From Ovoidimarina sp039190895 (GTDB taxonomy: Bacteria > Pseudomonadota > Alphaproteobacteria > Rhodobacterales > Rhodobacteraceae): 64,000 nucleotides of DNA. Below are positions 40,440 to 48,175 of the stretch, piece by piece. Where the stretch lies: the NCBI GenBank assembly GCA_039190895.1, contig JBCCXY010000007.1:1-64000 (forward strand). The letters are read 5' to 3'. Both the position numbers and the translations under genes were made by a program. Under the pieces are notes generated by a model. That model ran no database searches and was not told the origin of the DNA. It saw only the letters and a list, made by a program, of their open reading frames with translations. How positions within the stretch are numbered: the stretch's first letter is position 1; each line of letters begins with the position of its first letter.

Positions 40440-40456
40440 GGTCCCACAGTGGGACC
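40440..40456. repeat. Palindrome GGTCCCACAGTGGGACC in the 40.4-40.7 kb gap
   Basis: A perfect eight-base inverted repeat around one A. It resembles, but is not identical to, the CGGTCCCCATGGGGACCG palindromes at 9.5 and 42.8 kb. The surrounding 316-base gap (40375-40690) between the convergent mutase and LysR genes holds no gene I can support. Confidence 0.6.
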
Positions 40457-40690
40457 TTCTGTAAGGCACTGTAATTGCTTTGGTAATTTGCAGGGCGTGT
40501 TTCCAAGGCTTCGGAGTGGCGTATTTGGCTGGGTTACTCCGCAAACTAAGTCGAGTGAATTAATGGAAGGCCGTCGAGACGGGCGCGACAATCCCTGTGG
40601 AGCGGTCGCTGGCGGCGTGCGCCGCGAAGGTGCACCAGAGAGCCCATAACTGCAAAATGCTGCATGGGCACGAATGTCAGCTTTCTGATT

Positions 40691-41581
40691 TCAATGTGTT
40701 TGCACGCGTGCAATCTCGCGGATCAGTTCATTTGCCTCTGATTTCTTCGTTTGGTGCCGATAACGCAGTGCAGAAACTGACCGTGAGATTTCAACACCGT
40801 CGATAGGTATAGATACGAGACCTGCGTCCGTGGGAATTGCTGTGGTCGGCAAGATCACCGCACCTGATCCTTGTCGCGCAAGTTCAATCAACCAATCCAC
40901 GCGATTAGACCGATAAGACGCGTAGAGTTCGTGACCATAGTTCGCACATGTGCCATGCAAAGCATCCCGCATTTCGCAGTTGGGTCTATCGAGCATGGTT
41001 GTCTTGGCGAGGGTGGCCAGTGAAACAGCATCGAACTCCGACAACGGATGCGCGTTTGAAACCACCACTTTGTACTCCTCATCATAGAGATGATCTATTC
41101 TATAAAGCTCTTCGCTAACCTGTTCCGCTGAAACGACCACATCAAACTCCCCGTCACGCAGCCTGCGCAAGAGCGCGGAAGATGTATCTACAATCAACTC
41201 GATTTCGGCTTGCGGCAACCGCGCTCGGATACGTTCCATGGCTGCCGAAATCCGATTGAAGCCAATCGTCTCGCCAACCCCGACCGAGATTGGAACCCGC
41301 TCCAAGCGCACATGTCGAACCGCCTCTGCCTTGGCCTGTCGGGTTTCATCATGAACCTTCTGAAGCCTTGGTTTCATGAGTCTACCAAGGGCCGTCAATC
41401 GACACCCAGCGCGGTCTCTTACAAACAGATCACCGCCCAGCTCGTCCTCAAGCTTCCTGATCGCGGTCGTTAAAGATGGCTGCGAGACATTCGACGCGCT
41501 GGCGGCGTGGGTAAAGTTGCGATGCTCGCAAACAGCGAGAAAATATCTGATCTGGTTCATTTCCAACGCCGCATCCTCCAT
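40691..41581 (-). CDS. LysR-family regulator
   Basis: The 296-residue protein has an N-terminal winged HTH (NQIRYFLAVCEHRNFTHAASASNVSQPSLTTAIRKLEDELGGDLFVRD) and a periplasmic-binding-like effector domain beginning at about RVPISVGVGETIGFNRI. It is divergent from the exported ABM-domain gene and probably controls it. The start at 41581 follows AAGGGATGTG; the classic MNQIRYF start at 41560 is the alternative. Low GC suggests acquisition. Confidence 0.87.
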   Translation of the reverse strand: MEDAALEMNQIRYFLAVCEHRNFTHAASASNVSQPSLTTAIRKLEDELGGDLFVRDRAGCRLTALGRLMKPRLQKVHDETRQAKAEAVRHVRLERVPISVGVGETIGFNRISAAMERIRARLPQAEIELIVDTSSALLRRLRDGEFDVVVSAEQVSEELYRIDHLYDEEYKVVVSNAHPLSEFDAVSLATLAKTTMLDRPNCEMRDALHGTCANYGHELYASYRSNRVDWLIELARQGSGAVILPTTAIPTDAGLVSIPIDGVEISRSVSALRYRHQTKKSEANELIREIARVQTH

Positions 41582-41624
41582 CACATCCCTTTCTGGGTCA
41601 CCCAATCAACTTCAATAGCCTGTG

Positions 41625-41640
41625 TCTATCGAAGAATAGA
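41625..41640. promoter_or_regulatory. Inverted repeat TCTAT-N6-ATAGA between the divergent LysR and ABM genes
   Basis: A short dyad of the size of a LysR box in the 144-base divergent region. Position and symmetry fit autoregulation and control of the ABM gene; the assignment is by eye. Confidence 0.4.
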
Positions 41641-41725
41641 AGTTCGGAATTGGTGCCTGAACCATCCGGCGTGAGAGAAGAGTGCATCGAAACAATCACG
41701 ATGACACTCAAATCATGAGACGAAA

Positions 41726-42445
41726 ATGAAAACGCAAATCCTTCAGACACTCGCCGCTTTGGCTCTAGTCACAACTTCTGCAACCGCACAGGACAACCCA
41801 ATGGAAAATCACACTGCCAGTTACATCGCCATGCCCGCCGCTGTAGGCCAGGCCGAAGCCTTCGCTGAGTTTCTGGCCGGGGCAGCACCGATCGTAGGAG
41901 AAACTGAACCGGGCACCCTTCTTTGGTTTGCTCTGCAAGCCGACGATACTCTCGCGATCTTTGACATCTTCGCCGACGACGAAGCGCGCAATGCCCACTT
42001 TTCGGGTGCAGTTGCAGCGGCTTTGAACGAAAACGCTGATAAGCTGGTTGCAGGTGGCTGGGACGATGGCGTTGTCGCGAATATCAACAACTCTGATGTT
42101 CTATCGGTCAAAGCCCCGGTCGATCTTTACTCGGCAACAACCGCAACTTACATCAAGCTCGAAGCAGCACCTGGCAAGGGTCCAGAACTTGCAGCATTAC
42201 TTACCGCGGCTGGCCCCATCGTTGCCGAGACCGAACCCAAGACGTTGTTCTGGGCCGCGCTTCAGATCGACGAGAACAACTTCGCCATCTTTGACATCTT
42301 TGCCGACAACTCAGGCCGCGAGGCGCACTTTGCTGGTCAGGTCGCAGGTCTGTTGAATGAAAAAGCATCGGAGCTTGTTGCGGGCGGATGGGATGATGGT
42401 GTCGTGGCAAATGTCCACAACTTCGATATCCTCGCCATCAAGTAG
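41726..42445 (+). CDS. Exported tandem ABM (ferredoxin-like) domain protein
   Basis: The 239-residue protein has a signal peptide (residues 1-21, ending ATA) and two homologous halves of about 100 residues: each contains P/A-G-x-A-x-x-x-x-x-F/L-L-x-x-A-x-P-I-V-x-E-T-E-P-x-T-L-(L/F)-W and ends GGWDDGVVAN. This is the antibiotic-biosynthesis-monooxygenase (dimeric alpha-beta barrel) fold duplicated in one chain, so the protein may form the barrel by itself in the periplasm. The catalysed reaction is unknown. The divergent LysR gene is its likely regulator, and a strong hairpin follows. Confidence 0.75.
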   Translation: MKTQILQTLAALALVTTSATAQDNPMENHTASYIAMPAAVGQAEAFAEFLAGAAPIVGETEPGTLLWFALQADDTLAIFDIFADDEARNAHFSGAVAAALNENADKLVAGGWDDGVVANINNSDVLSVKAPVDLYSATTATYIKLEAAPGKGPELAALLTAAGPIVAETEPKTLFWAALQIDENNFAIFDIFADNSGREAHFAGQVAGLLNEKASELVAGGWDDGVVANVHNFDILAIK

Positions 42446-42465
42446 CTTGAGCTAGTTTGGAAAGA

Positions 42466-42493
42466 AGCGCCCGGTGAAAACGCACCGGGCGCT
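42466..42493 (+). terminator. Terminator hairpin after the ABM protein gene
   Basis: AGCGCCCGGTG, loop AAAACG, CACCGGGCGCT: a perfect 11-base stem 20 bases after the stop. The rest of the gap 42446-42873 holds no gene; it contains the 18-bp palindrome copy 2 and the slipin terminator. Confidence 0.75.
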
Positions 42494-42808
42494 GTGCACT
42501 TTGGAACTCTGTACTCCAAAGCTGACATTGGCGCAGCCGCACCGAAAGCCTGCTTCGTCCGCAGTGTTTGAATTGGTCGACGGCGTCCTAAAGCCCCTAC
42601 TGTATTACACTGCTGCCCATGAAACGGGACCGCTGTTAAGGAACGATCTTTGACGCGTCCCGTCCGTCGTTCCCGACCCCCATGTCCCCGACAAACAGCG
42701 ACACCTCAATTCCCCGCGTGACGACCCGACAGGGGCCAACCCGTTGCACCGACTGGGGCCTGAAAGCGCATTCGCTGAAAATATATCTTGAATCCAACAC
42801 CTTAAAAT

Positions 42809-42826
42809 CGGTCCCCATGGGGACCG
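42809..42826. repeat. 18-bp perfect palindrome CGGTCCCCATGGGGACCG, copy 2
   Basis: Identical to the palindrome at 9455-9472 in the sctL-sctN gap, and followed by a similar CCGCAAAT stretch. It lies just beyond the slipin terminator. Confidence 0.75.
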
Positions 42827-42837
42827 CCGCAAATTGA

Positions 42838-42864
42838 CCGGCCCGAGGTCTCCCCTCGGGCCGG
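42838..42864 (-). terminator. Terminator hairpin after the slipin gene
   Basis: CCGGCCCGAGG pairs with CCTCGGGCCGG around five bases, ten bases past the slipin stop on the minus strand; a short T-containing stretch (CAATTTG) follows. Confidence 0.7.
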
Positions 42865-42873
42865 CCGTGACGC

Positions 42874-44007
42874 CTAGTCGCGCAGCTTCACGAGGTCGGA
42901 CATCAGGCCCTCGGTCCCGTTGTGAACCGTCAGCCGTTCGACCTTCCCCGCGATCGCTTCCAGAGTCTCCAGCTCCTTCAGCCGCAGCATGACCGGGTTC
43001 TCCGCCATCACCTTCGCCGTGTTCAGAAGCGAGCGCGTCGCGTTCGTTTCTTCCCGGCGTCGGATCACGTTGGCCTCGGCCTCCTTCTCGGCCGTGACCA
43101 CCCGGTTCATGATCTCGCGCATCTCACCCGGCAGGATCACGTCCTTCAGGGCGATCTCGCCGACCTCGAGGCCGATCTTGGCCATCTCGGTCCGGACCTT
43201 CGCGGCCGCGTCCTCAGACACTGCCACCTTGTCCGCCAGAAGCGCGTCGAGGGTCAGTGCCCCCAACGTCTTCCGGAACGCGAGTTGCAGGGCCAGGTGC
43301 AGCGCCTCGGCGAAGTTCTTCACCGATTGCGTTGCCACCAGCGGGTCAACCACCCGGTAGTCCGCCGTCAGGTTCACCCGCAGCGTCACCCGGTCCGCCG
43401 TGAGCAGTTCCTGCCCCACGACCTCACGGGTCAGCCGGCGGGTGTCCACCAGCTTCACCAGATGCTTGCGGCCCAGAGCCCAGAACCAGTAAGTCCCGGC
43501 CTCCAGCACACGCGTGACCACCCCGTCCACCGACAGGATCCCGACCTTCCCGTCCGTGACCTCTGCCGAGGTCAGCGCCCGGGTCAGCCCGGCCCGCATC
43601 AGCCGCTTGGCCAGCCCCGCCTCGACCTCGTGGGTCTCGGCAAGCGACACGGTGTCGACCGTCCAGGCCCCGGCATCCGTCCAGTAGACGACCCGTTGCT
43701 CCGGCTGGACAAGCTCGTAAGCCCGCCCGTTGCGGTTGACGATCTTCACCTCGTCCGCTCCGGCCTCGACCACCGTCAGGTGCGCCTCGACCAGATCCGG
43801 ACGGGTGCGCAGAAGCGCGTCTTCGTAGACCGAGTTGAACCGCGTGGCTTCGAGCGTGAAGACCTGAAGCTCGACATTCTTCCGAGGCAGGATGTGCTCA
43901 CCCGCGCCCAGAATGGTGTCGAACCGCCCCTTGCGCAGCACGAGGGCGCGCTTGGCTTCGGTCAGGGTCACCCGTTGGCGCCCCAGGATCATATCAAGAA
44001 ATGTCAT
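42874..44007 (-). CDS. Slipin/SPFH (band 7) domain protein
   Basis: The 377-residue protein has a central SPFH domain (about residues 75-250: DGVVTRVLEAGTYWFWALGRKHLVKLVDTRRLTREVVGQELLTADRVTLRVNLTADYRVVDPLVA) and a C-terminal coiled coil (ILPGEMREIMNRVVTAEKEAEANVIRRREETNATRSLLNTAKVM), as in slipins. It lacks the usual N-terminal hydrophobic hairpin and instead starts with a charged module (VTLTEAKRALVLRKGRFDTILGAGEHILPRKNVELQVF). Such slipins occur next to RNA-repair and conflict operons. The start follows AAGGAGAG. It is the last gene of the unit containing the two tRNA-like genes. Confidence 0.87.
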   Translation of the reverse strand: MTFLDMILGRQRVTLTEAKRALVLRKGRFDTILGAGEHILPRKNVELQVFTLEATRFNSVYEDALLRTRPDLVEAHLTVVEAGADEVKIVNRNGRAYELVQPEQRVVYWTDAGAWTVDTVSLAETHEVEAGLAKRLMRAGLTRALTSAEVTDGKVGILSVDGVVTRVLEAGTYWFWALGRKHLVKLVDTRRLTREVVGQELLTADRVTLRVNLTADYRVVDPLVATQSVKNFAEALHLALQLAFRKTLGALTLDALLADKVAVSEDAAAKVRTEMAKIGLEVGEIALKDVILPGEMREIMNRVVTAEKEAEANVIRRREETNATRSLLNTAKVMAENPVMLRLKELETLEAIAGKVERLTVHNGTEGLMSDLVKLRD

Positions 44008-44365
44008 CGTCACTCTCCTTCGGTTCTCTCGTACGGTCTCGCTACACGCGATCCTCCTTTGGGTTGGTTTGGGTTGCGGCCCTTCATGAGCCGACAGGTG
44101 TGCTGCGCCCGCGGGCGCGGGAAACTGGTGAGGCCCGGAACCGCCCCGCGCCATGGTCAGGTGCGGAAGGCGGGCGAGGGGGCAGGGGCGCATCGCGGCG
44201 GGGCGTGGGAGCGGTCGAAACCCCTCCGGCCCGGGCGCGCGCGGCCCTGTCATCATCCCAACCCTCGGCACAAGGCCAGAGCGGTTGCGGCCCGCCACCG
44301 CGACCCCGCGGGGCGTTGGCGTTGGACCGCCCCCGCTGGGACGATCCCGGACCCGTTTTCTGTAG
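44008..44365 (-). other. GC-rich, structure-prone leader between the tRNA-like pair and slipin
   Basis: About 360 bases without a supported gene. It contains many inverted repeats (such as CCCCGCGGGG) and, on the minus strand near 44205-44230, a GGGGT-TTCGACC-GCTCC stretch that could fold as a T-arm-like hairpin with G-U pairs. No full cloverleaf was found. It is probably the long 5' leader of the slipin transcript. Confidence 0.35.
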
Positions 44366-44420
44366 CCACTTGGGTAAAGTGGACCGGCTCCCAAGGCCGG
44401 TGCTCCCTTTGCGGGGGCAC
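44366..44420 (-). ncRNA. Three tandem hairpins directly after the Asn-like tRNA, one anticodon-arm-like
   Basis: Read on the minus strand from 44420: a hairpin GTGCCCCC/GGGAGCAC with one mismatch; then ACCGGC-CTTGGGA-GCCGGT, a six-base stem with a seven-base loop identical in form to a proline UGG anticodon loop; then CCACTT-TACCC-AAGTGG. They start three bases after the CCA of the Asn-like tRNA. They may be processing or attenuation structures or the remains of a third tRNA-like unit; a complete cloverleaf cannot be drawn. Confidence 0.4.
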
Positions 44421-44422
44421 AA

Positions 44423-44497
44423 TGGTTGCGTCGACGGGGATCGAACCCGCTACACTTGGATTAACATTCCAATGCTCTACCAATGAGCTACGTCGCT
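44423..44497 (-). tRNA. tRNA-Asn(GUU)-like gene with acceptor mismatches
   Basis: A 75-base cloverleaf with encoded CCA. D arm GCTC/GAGC, anticodon arm TTGGA-ATGTTAA-TCCAA (anticodon GTT), T arm GCGGG-TTCGATC-CCCGT. The acceptor stem AGCGACG / CGACGCA has A-A mismatches at 1-72 and 5-68, and position 73 is A instead of the usual G of tRNA-Asn. These are unusual for a working tRNA and suggest a specialised or decoy tRNA. It starts one base after the end of the Lys-like gene, so both are on one transcript. Confidence 0.75.
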
Positions 44498-44498
44498 A

Positions 44499-44573
44499 TG
44501 GAGGACGAGGAGGGGGTCGAACCCTCGGCCGGCGGATTAAGAGTCCGCTGCTCTACCACTGAGCTACTCGTCC
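44499..44573 (-). tRNA. tRNA-Lys(CUU)-like gene with U73
   Basis: A 75-base cloverleaf with encoded CCA: acceptor GGACGAG/CTCGTCC (perfect), D arm GCTC/GAGC, anticodon arm GCGGA-CTCTTAA-TCCGC (anticodon CTT), T arm GAGGG-TTCGACC-CCCTC. All stems pair. The discriminator base is U, whereas tRNA-Lys has A73. The body differs from the ordinary alphaproteobacterial tRNA-Lys as I know it. It leads the tRNA-like pair upstream of slipin. Confidence 0.82.
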
Positions 44574-44749
44574 ACACCGTTCGTCCTCGCGGCCCTGGCA
44601 TACGGGGGTCGGCAGGGCCGCCCGCACCGGACGAGGCGCGACCTCGATCCGCTAGGGTCCGTTCGGCTGTGAACGGGAGGCGGTGGATAGGGCGGGGCTG
44701 TGAGTCGATCCACAGGGCAGTTTCCCCTGCGTCAGGGGTGTTGCATGAA

Positions 44750-44786
44750 GGTAACATTATTGCGCTAACGGGTAATATTATTGCGC
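44750..44786. promoter_or_regulatory. Two 16-bp direct repeats with a 21-bp period upstream of the tRNA-like pair
   Basis: GGTAACATTATTGCGC (44750-44765) and GGTAATATTATTGCGC (44771-44786) differ at one base. A 21-bp period puts both on the same DNA face. They are AT-rich in a GC-rich region and lie about 180 bases ahead of the tRNA-Lys-like gene, a plausible operator for the tRNA/slipin transcript (inference). No sigma-54 -24/-12 element was found nearby. Confidence 0.55.
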
Positions 44787-44854
44787 CACCCTGGGCGGAT
44801 AGCCATAATGTTGCTCATTTACAACACCTCAGAATTCCGAAACTTGCCGAAGTC

Positions 44855-44893
44855 AGAGCGAGGCGAGCCTGCGAGGGCTCGATGAGCGGCGCC
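44855..44893 (-). repeat. 39-bp hairpin repeat, copy 3 (inverted)
   Basis: On the minus strand: GGCGCCGCTCATCGAGCC, then CTCGCAGGCTCGCCTCGCTCT. The stem CGAGCC/GGCTCG replaces CGCGCC/GGCGCG of copy 1, a compensatory change. It directly abuts the SWIM gene stop codon. Confidence 0.6.
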
Positions 44894-46867
44894 TCAGAGT
44901 GTGATGTGACAATCGCGTAAAAGCTCTGACACCAGATAGCTTACCCGCAAGGCCGCCTCGGGCGACCCCGCTGCTTCGAACTGTGCGAGCGCCGTGCTGA
45001 CCGACAGAAGTCCCAGCGTTTCCGCTCGTTTCCGCACGTCCCTTAGCGGCTCCTCCGACCCACCGAATCGTAGCGCATTAGCCACGACGCCCAACACCTC
45101 TTCGCAGTACCACCGGATCGGATCCGGCCCGATGGCGGCGCCGCCACTCGGGCGGAGCCCGGACTTCAGAAACGACAGCGCCCGCTCGCCCATGGACCCG
45201 GCGCCACCCTCTTGTCGCCCGTACCGGTCGAAGGTCAGGTTCAGCACCGAGAACCCGGTGCGCCGTGTGTTCTGGTAAAGCGTCACCGGTACGATCAGCA
45301 GATCCATATCCGCAACGGTCACTTCGCACAGGACGGCGGCGATGGTTGACTTGTTACGCTCAATCCAACGGATATCCTCCGCCCGGTCTGCCGGGACTGA
45401 AAGGGTCAGCGCCATTCTGTTGGTATCCAGCGCGGGTAGCCCGTAGCGCTGCGTGATGTCGTCAAAGTCAGGCGCGCCGAAATCCGCAACCTCCAGCAAA
45501 AGCGGCAGCGAGATCCCGGTCCGCCGCAGCCCCTTCGGCATGCGCTTTGACAGATCCTCCAGGGCGTCGCCCCACTGGTCGAACATCACGCCCACGTCCG
45601 AGGCGGCTTGCAATGGATGCGGCCCGGCTTCAGACAGCGTGCCCCGCCCGTGATCCCATGCGATCTGCCGGTCGGATGAGACCCGGGCCCCGGTCAACGT
45701 CATCTGTTTGCCCATAAGCTTGTTTGCTACGCCCGCGCCCCACAGGGGGTTTGAATAGGCCGTGCGGGGCGAAAAGCTTGGGTCCATCCCTGCCGCCCGG
45801 GCCTGCCCGGTGGCGTACCACGCCCCATCCTGCGAGAAGCCATAAATCCGCGCGCCCCGTGCTCCGCCATCGGCCTTCCAGTTCACCGCCCCCATCAGCC
45901 AAAGAGGGAACGGGTCCTGCTCGGCATAGTGGCGGCGAAGCACTCCGGTCAGCGCGGGGTCCGAGGGGTGCGCCTCCAGAGCCTGGGTCAGCGCAAAGGC
46001 AAACGCGGCGTCGCTGAGGAAGCGGTCGTCGTTATACGAGAAGTGATGCGTTCGGGCCTGCCGCGCTTGTCGGGCGAGCACGCGCAACAGGCCGGTTAGA
46101 CGGGGGGCCGCTTGCGCTCGTGCCGAGATCGACAGGTCGAACAGCGTCTCTTCAGCGATCACCGAGCCGCCCCCGAACACGCCCCGCACGGCGGCTGCGA
46201 TCGCTTTGCGGGTGGCTTCGAGGAACTCAATAGCAAGCGTTTCGGCTGTCGGTTCATTCTGTATGAGCGTGTCGAGAGACTGCGTCCCCGCCTGCATCCG
46301 GGTGACCAGCGCGGCGGCGGTGACGGCGCGGCGCTTGGCGCTTTTTGGCCCTTTGTACACCGCGCCTTTCAGACCGAGACCCGCGAGGAAGACGACAGGC
46401 TTGTCGGTGTCAGGCAGTTGGACTGACAGGTTCGGTCCATCCTCTGCCACCGTCGCCTCGGTACTGATCCGGGCCTGCGTGACGGCCTTGTCCCAGTCGG
46501 CGCCCGCGAATTTGCGGATGGCGGGTTCGTCGAGATCGGCGAGGTTTTCGGCGGCTGTACTGGTTGGCGTTTCTTCAACGGTCGCTTCTGCCGCGTCGTC
46601 GCCATCGGCGCGCAAGGCGAGGGTGGCTAGCAAAATGTGTCGGCAGATGCCCGTTGCGGGGCATGTGCATTTGGCGTCGGTCGGTCCGCTGTCGGTGATG
46701 TTTACGGTGAAGCCTTCGGCGTTGACTGTGGCGGACGTGGCATCGCGCGCCTCAATGGTGGCTTTGCCCGCCTCCATGTCCCGCCCGGCACGGCGGACGA
46801 GGCCGACGGAGGCGAGCGCAGATAAGGCGGCCTCGTCGTGGGTGTCGAGCATGACCTTCAGGCTCAT
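44894..46867 (-). CDS. SWIM zinc-finger protein (YehQ-like)
   Basis: The 657-residue protein has a SWIM zinc finger near the N-terminus, CTCPATGICRH (Cys67, Cys69, Cys75, His77), after a beta-strand-rich stretch (TIEARDATSATVNAEGFTVNITDSG). The rest is a large helical region with LADLDEPAIRKFAGADWDKAVTQA and repeated hydrophobic helices. SWIM fingers bind nucleic acid or protein. It overlaps the VWA gene stop by ATGA (start at 46867). In E. coli yehQ sits beside the MoxR (yehL) and VWA (yehP) genes in the same way. Confidence 0.83.
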   Translation of the reverse strand: MSLKVMLDTHDEAALSALASVGLVRRAGRDMEAGKATIEARDATSATVNAEGFTVNITDSGPTDAKCTCPATGICRHILLATLALRADGDDAAEATVEETPTSTAAENLADLDEPAIRKFAGADWDKAVTQARISTEATVAEDGPNLSVQLPDTDKPVVFLAGLGLKGAVYKGPKSAKRRAVTAAALVTRMQAGTQSLDTLIQNEPTAETLAIEFLEATRKAIAAAVRGVFGGGSVIAEETLFDLSISARAQAAPRLTGLLRVLARQARQARTHHFSYNDDRFLSDAAFAFALTQALEAHPSDPALTGVLRRHYAEQDPFPLWLMGAVNWKADGGARGARIYGFSQDGAWYATGQARAAGMDPSFSPRTAYSNPLWGAGVANKLMGKQMTLTGARVSSDRQIAWDHGRGTLSEAGPHPLQAASDVGVMFDQWGDALEDLSKRMPKGLRRTGISLPLLLEVADFGAPDFDDITQRYGLPALDTNRMALTLSVPADRAEDIRWIERNKSTIAAVLCEVTVADMDLLIVPVTLYQNTRRTGFSVLNLTFDRYGRQEGGAGSMGERALSFLKSGLRPSGGAAIGPDPIRWYCEEVLGVVANALRFGGSEEPLRDVRKRAETLGLLSVSTALAQFEAAGSPEAALRVSYLVSELLRDCHITL

Positions 46868-47985
46868 GACATGACCTCGGCCATCCATCCGGCGAACTTG
46901 TCGGGCGTCATCGCGCCGACCTGCATGCCGATATCGGCGGCTTGCGCGGCGATGCGTTCGTCATAGTAGGGCGCGCCGCCGTCATCCAGCGCCAGCAGGC
47001 CGATCATGCGGACGCGGGCCTCGGCCATGCGTGCCAGCGACGCGAGCAGGGGGCGGGGCGACGCGCCTTCGGCGAAATCGGTGATGAGGGCGAAGACGGT
47101 TCGCTCGGGGTCGTGGATGAAGTCTTCGCAGTAAGTCGTTGCGCGGCCTATGTTTGTGCCCCCGCCGAGTTGGACGGACAGGAGCGTTTCCAGAGGATCT
47201 TCCAGCTTGTCGGAGACGTCGAGGATCGAGGTGTCGAAGAGGACCATCTTCACCGTGATCCCCGGCAGCCCGCAAAGGATGGCGGCCATGACGGCGGCGT
47301 AGATCAGGCTGTCGGTCATGGAGCCGGACTGGTCGACGCAGAGGATTACCGTCCACGGCAGCTTGCGCTTCTCACGGCTGTTGAAGCGCAGGTTTTCCGC
47401 GATGATGCGCTGGCGCTCAGGGTCGTAGGTTTTCAGGTTGTCGCGCAGGGTCGCGCGCCAGTCGAAATTAGCGGCGGACGCGATGTTGGAGCGGCGGAAG
47501 CGGTTGCGGCGGCCCGAGAAGGCGCGGATGACGTCGTGACGGATGCGCTCCATGATCTCGCGGATGACGCGATCAGCTATCTCGCGCAGCTTGGCCTTCA
47601 CCGTCGGATCGGCGCGGCCCTGGAAGCTGAGGAGAACTTTGAGCAGGTCCTGGTTTGGTTCAAGGCTGTCGAGGGTCTTCGGGTCCTTCAGCAGATCGGT
47701 CAGGCCGTATCGGTCAAGGGCGTGGGTTTGCAGCGTCTCGAAGACGCTATCCGGGAACAGGCTGCGGGCCTTACCTAACCACTTCAGCGGCACCATCTGC
47801 GTCGGGTCGAGCGATCCGTGCGAGCGATCTCTTTGCAGGCCGCGGCCCTCGTATTCGCGCCCGTAGAGGAATTCGAGCGCGGTATCCATCTGGCCGTCCT
47901 GGCTGCCCGCGCCGCCGCAGTTGCCCAGCTTGGGCGTGGCGTATTTGCCAAGGGTGAGCCGCCAGCGGCGGGCGCCGTCGCTCAT
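46864..47985 (-). CDS. VWA-domain protein (YehP-like) of a MoxR-VWA module
   Basis: The 373-residue protein has an N-terminal helical region (LDPTQMVPLKWLGKARSLFPDSVFETLQTHALDRYGLTDLL) and a C-terminal von Willebrand A domain with a MIDAS motif LPWTVILCVDQSGSMTDSLIYAAVMAA (DxSxS), a conserved Thr in GGGTNIGRATTYC and Asp in FALITDFAEGA. The VWA MIDAS usually pairs with a MoxR ATPase to remodel a target. It belongs to the same minus-strand run as the DUF5682, MoxR and DUF4132 genes, but a 165-bp repeat separates it from DUF5682. Confidence 0.88.
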   Translation of the reverse strand: MSDGARRWRLTLGKYATPKLGNCGGAGSQDGQMDTALEFLYGREYEGRGLQRDRSHGSLDPTQMVPLKWLGKARSLFPDSVFETLQTHALDRYGLTDLLKDPKTLDSLEPNQDLLKVLLSFQGRADPTVKAKLREIADRVIREIMERIRHDVIRAFSGRRNRFRRSNIASAANFDWRATLRDNLKTYDPERQRIIAENLRFNSREKRKLPWTVILCVDQSGSMTDSLIYAAVMAAILCGLPGITVKMVLFDTSILDVSDKLEDPLETLLSVQLGGGTNIGRATTYCEDFIHDPERTVFALITDFAEGASPRPLLASLARMAEARVRMIGLLALDDGGAPYYDERIAAQAADIGMQVGAMTPDKFAGWMAEVMS

Positions 47986-48004
47986 GGTGTGGCCTCCCGG
48001 GGTG

Positions 48005-48169
48005 CGGAGCCGCGCATTGACGGGCCCAGGACCGGCGATCCGACAGGTGTTCTGGGCGCTTTATGGTTGGGTCCCGCCGTCGTTCTTATCGACGCGCTTG
48101 TGGCACCCAAATCGCCGGGCCAGGGTTGGGCCCGGCGATGCGCGGCGGCCTTCGGCCTTGATTCCGCGC
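48005..48169 (-). repeat. 165-bp-family dispersed repeat, copy D
   Basis: On the minus strand it begins GCGCGGAATCAAGGCCGAAG six bases after the DUF5682 stop, has ATCGCCGGGCCC and GGCCCGGCGAT arms, a CCATAAAGCGC centre and GGATCGCCGGTCCTGGGCCC near its end. It again follows a stop codon in sense orientation, 20 bases before the VWA start. Confidence 0.85.
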
Positions 48170-48175
48170 AGGGGA

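Noticed and set aside
44423..44573. tRNA genes as an integration (att) site for a genomic island.
   Set aside because: No integrase, direct-repeat tRNA fragment or phage gene is in the window.
44771..44786. TAATATTAC in the direct repeats as a rolling-circle (geminivirus-like) nick site.
   Set aside because: There is no Rep gene or stem-loop origin around it; the second repeat unit has a changed base and the 21-bp period fits an operator better.
44574..44893. Sigma-54 promoter expected if an RtcR-type RNA-repair regulator controlled the tRNA/slipin unit.
   Set aside because: No GG-N10-GC element of the right form (TGGCAC-N5-TTGC) was found on the minus strand and no rtcR or rtcB gene is present.
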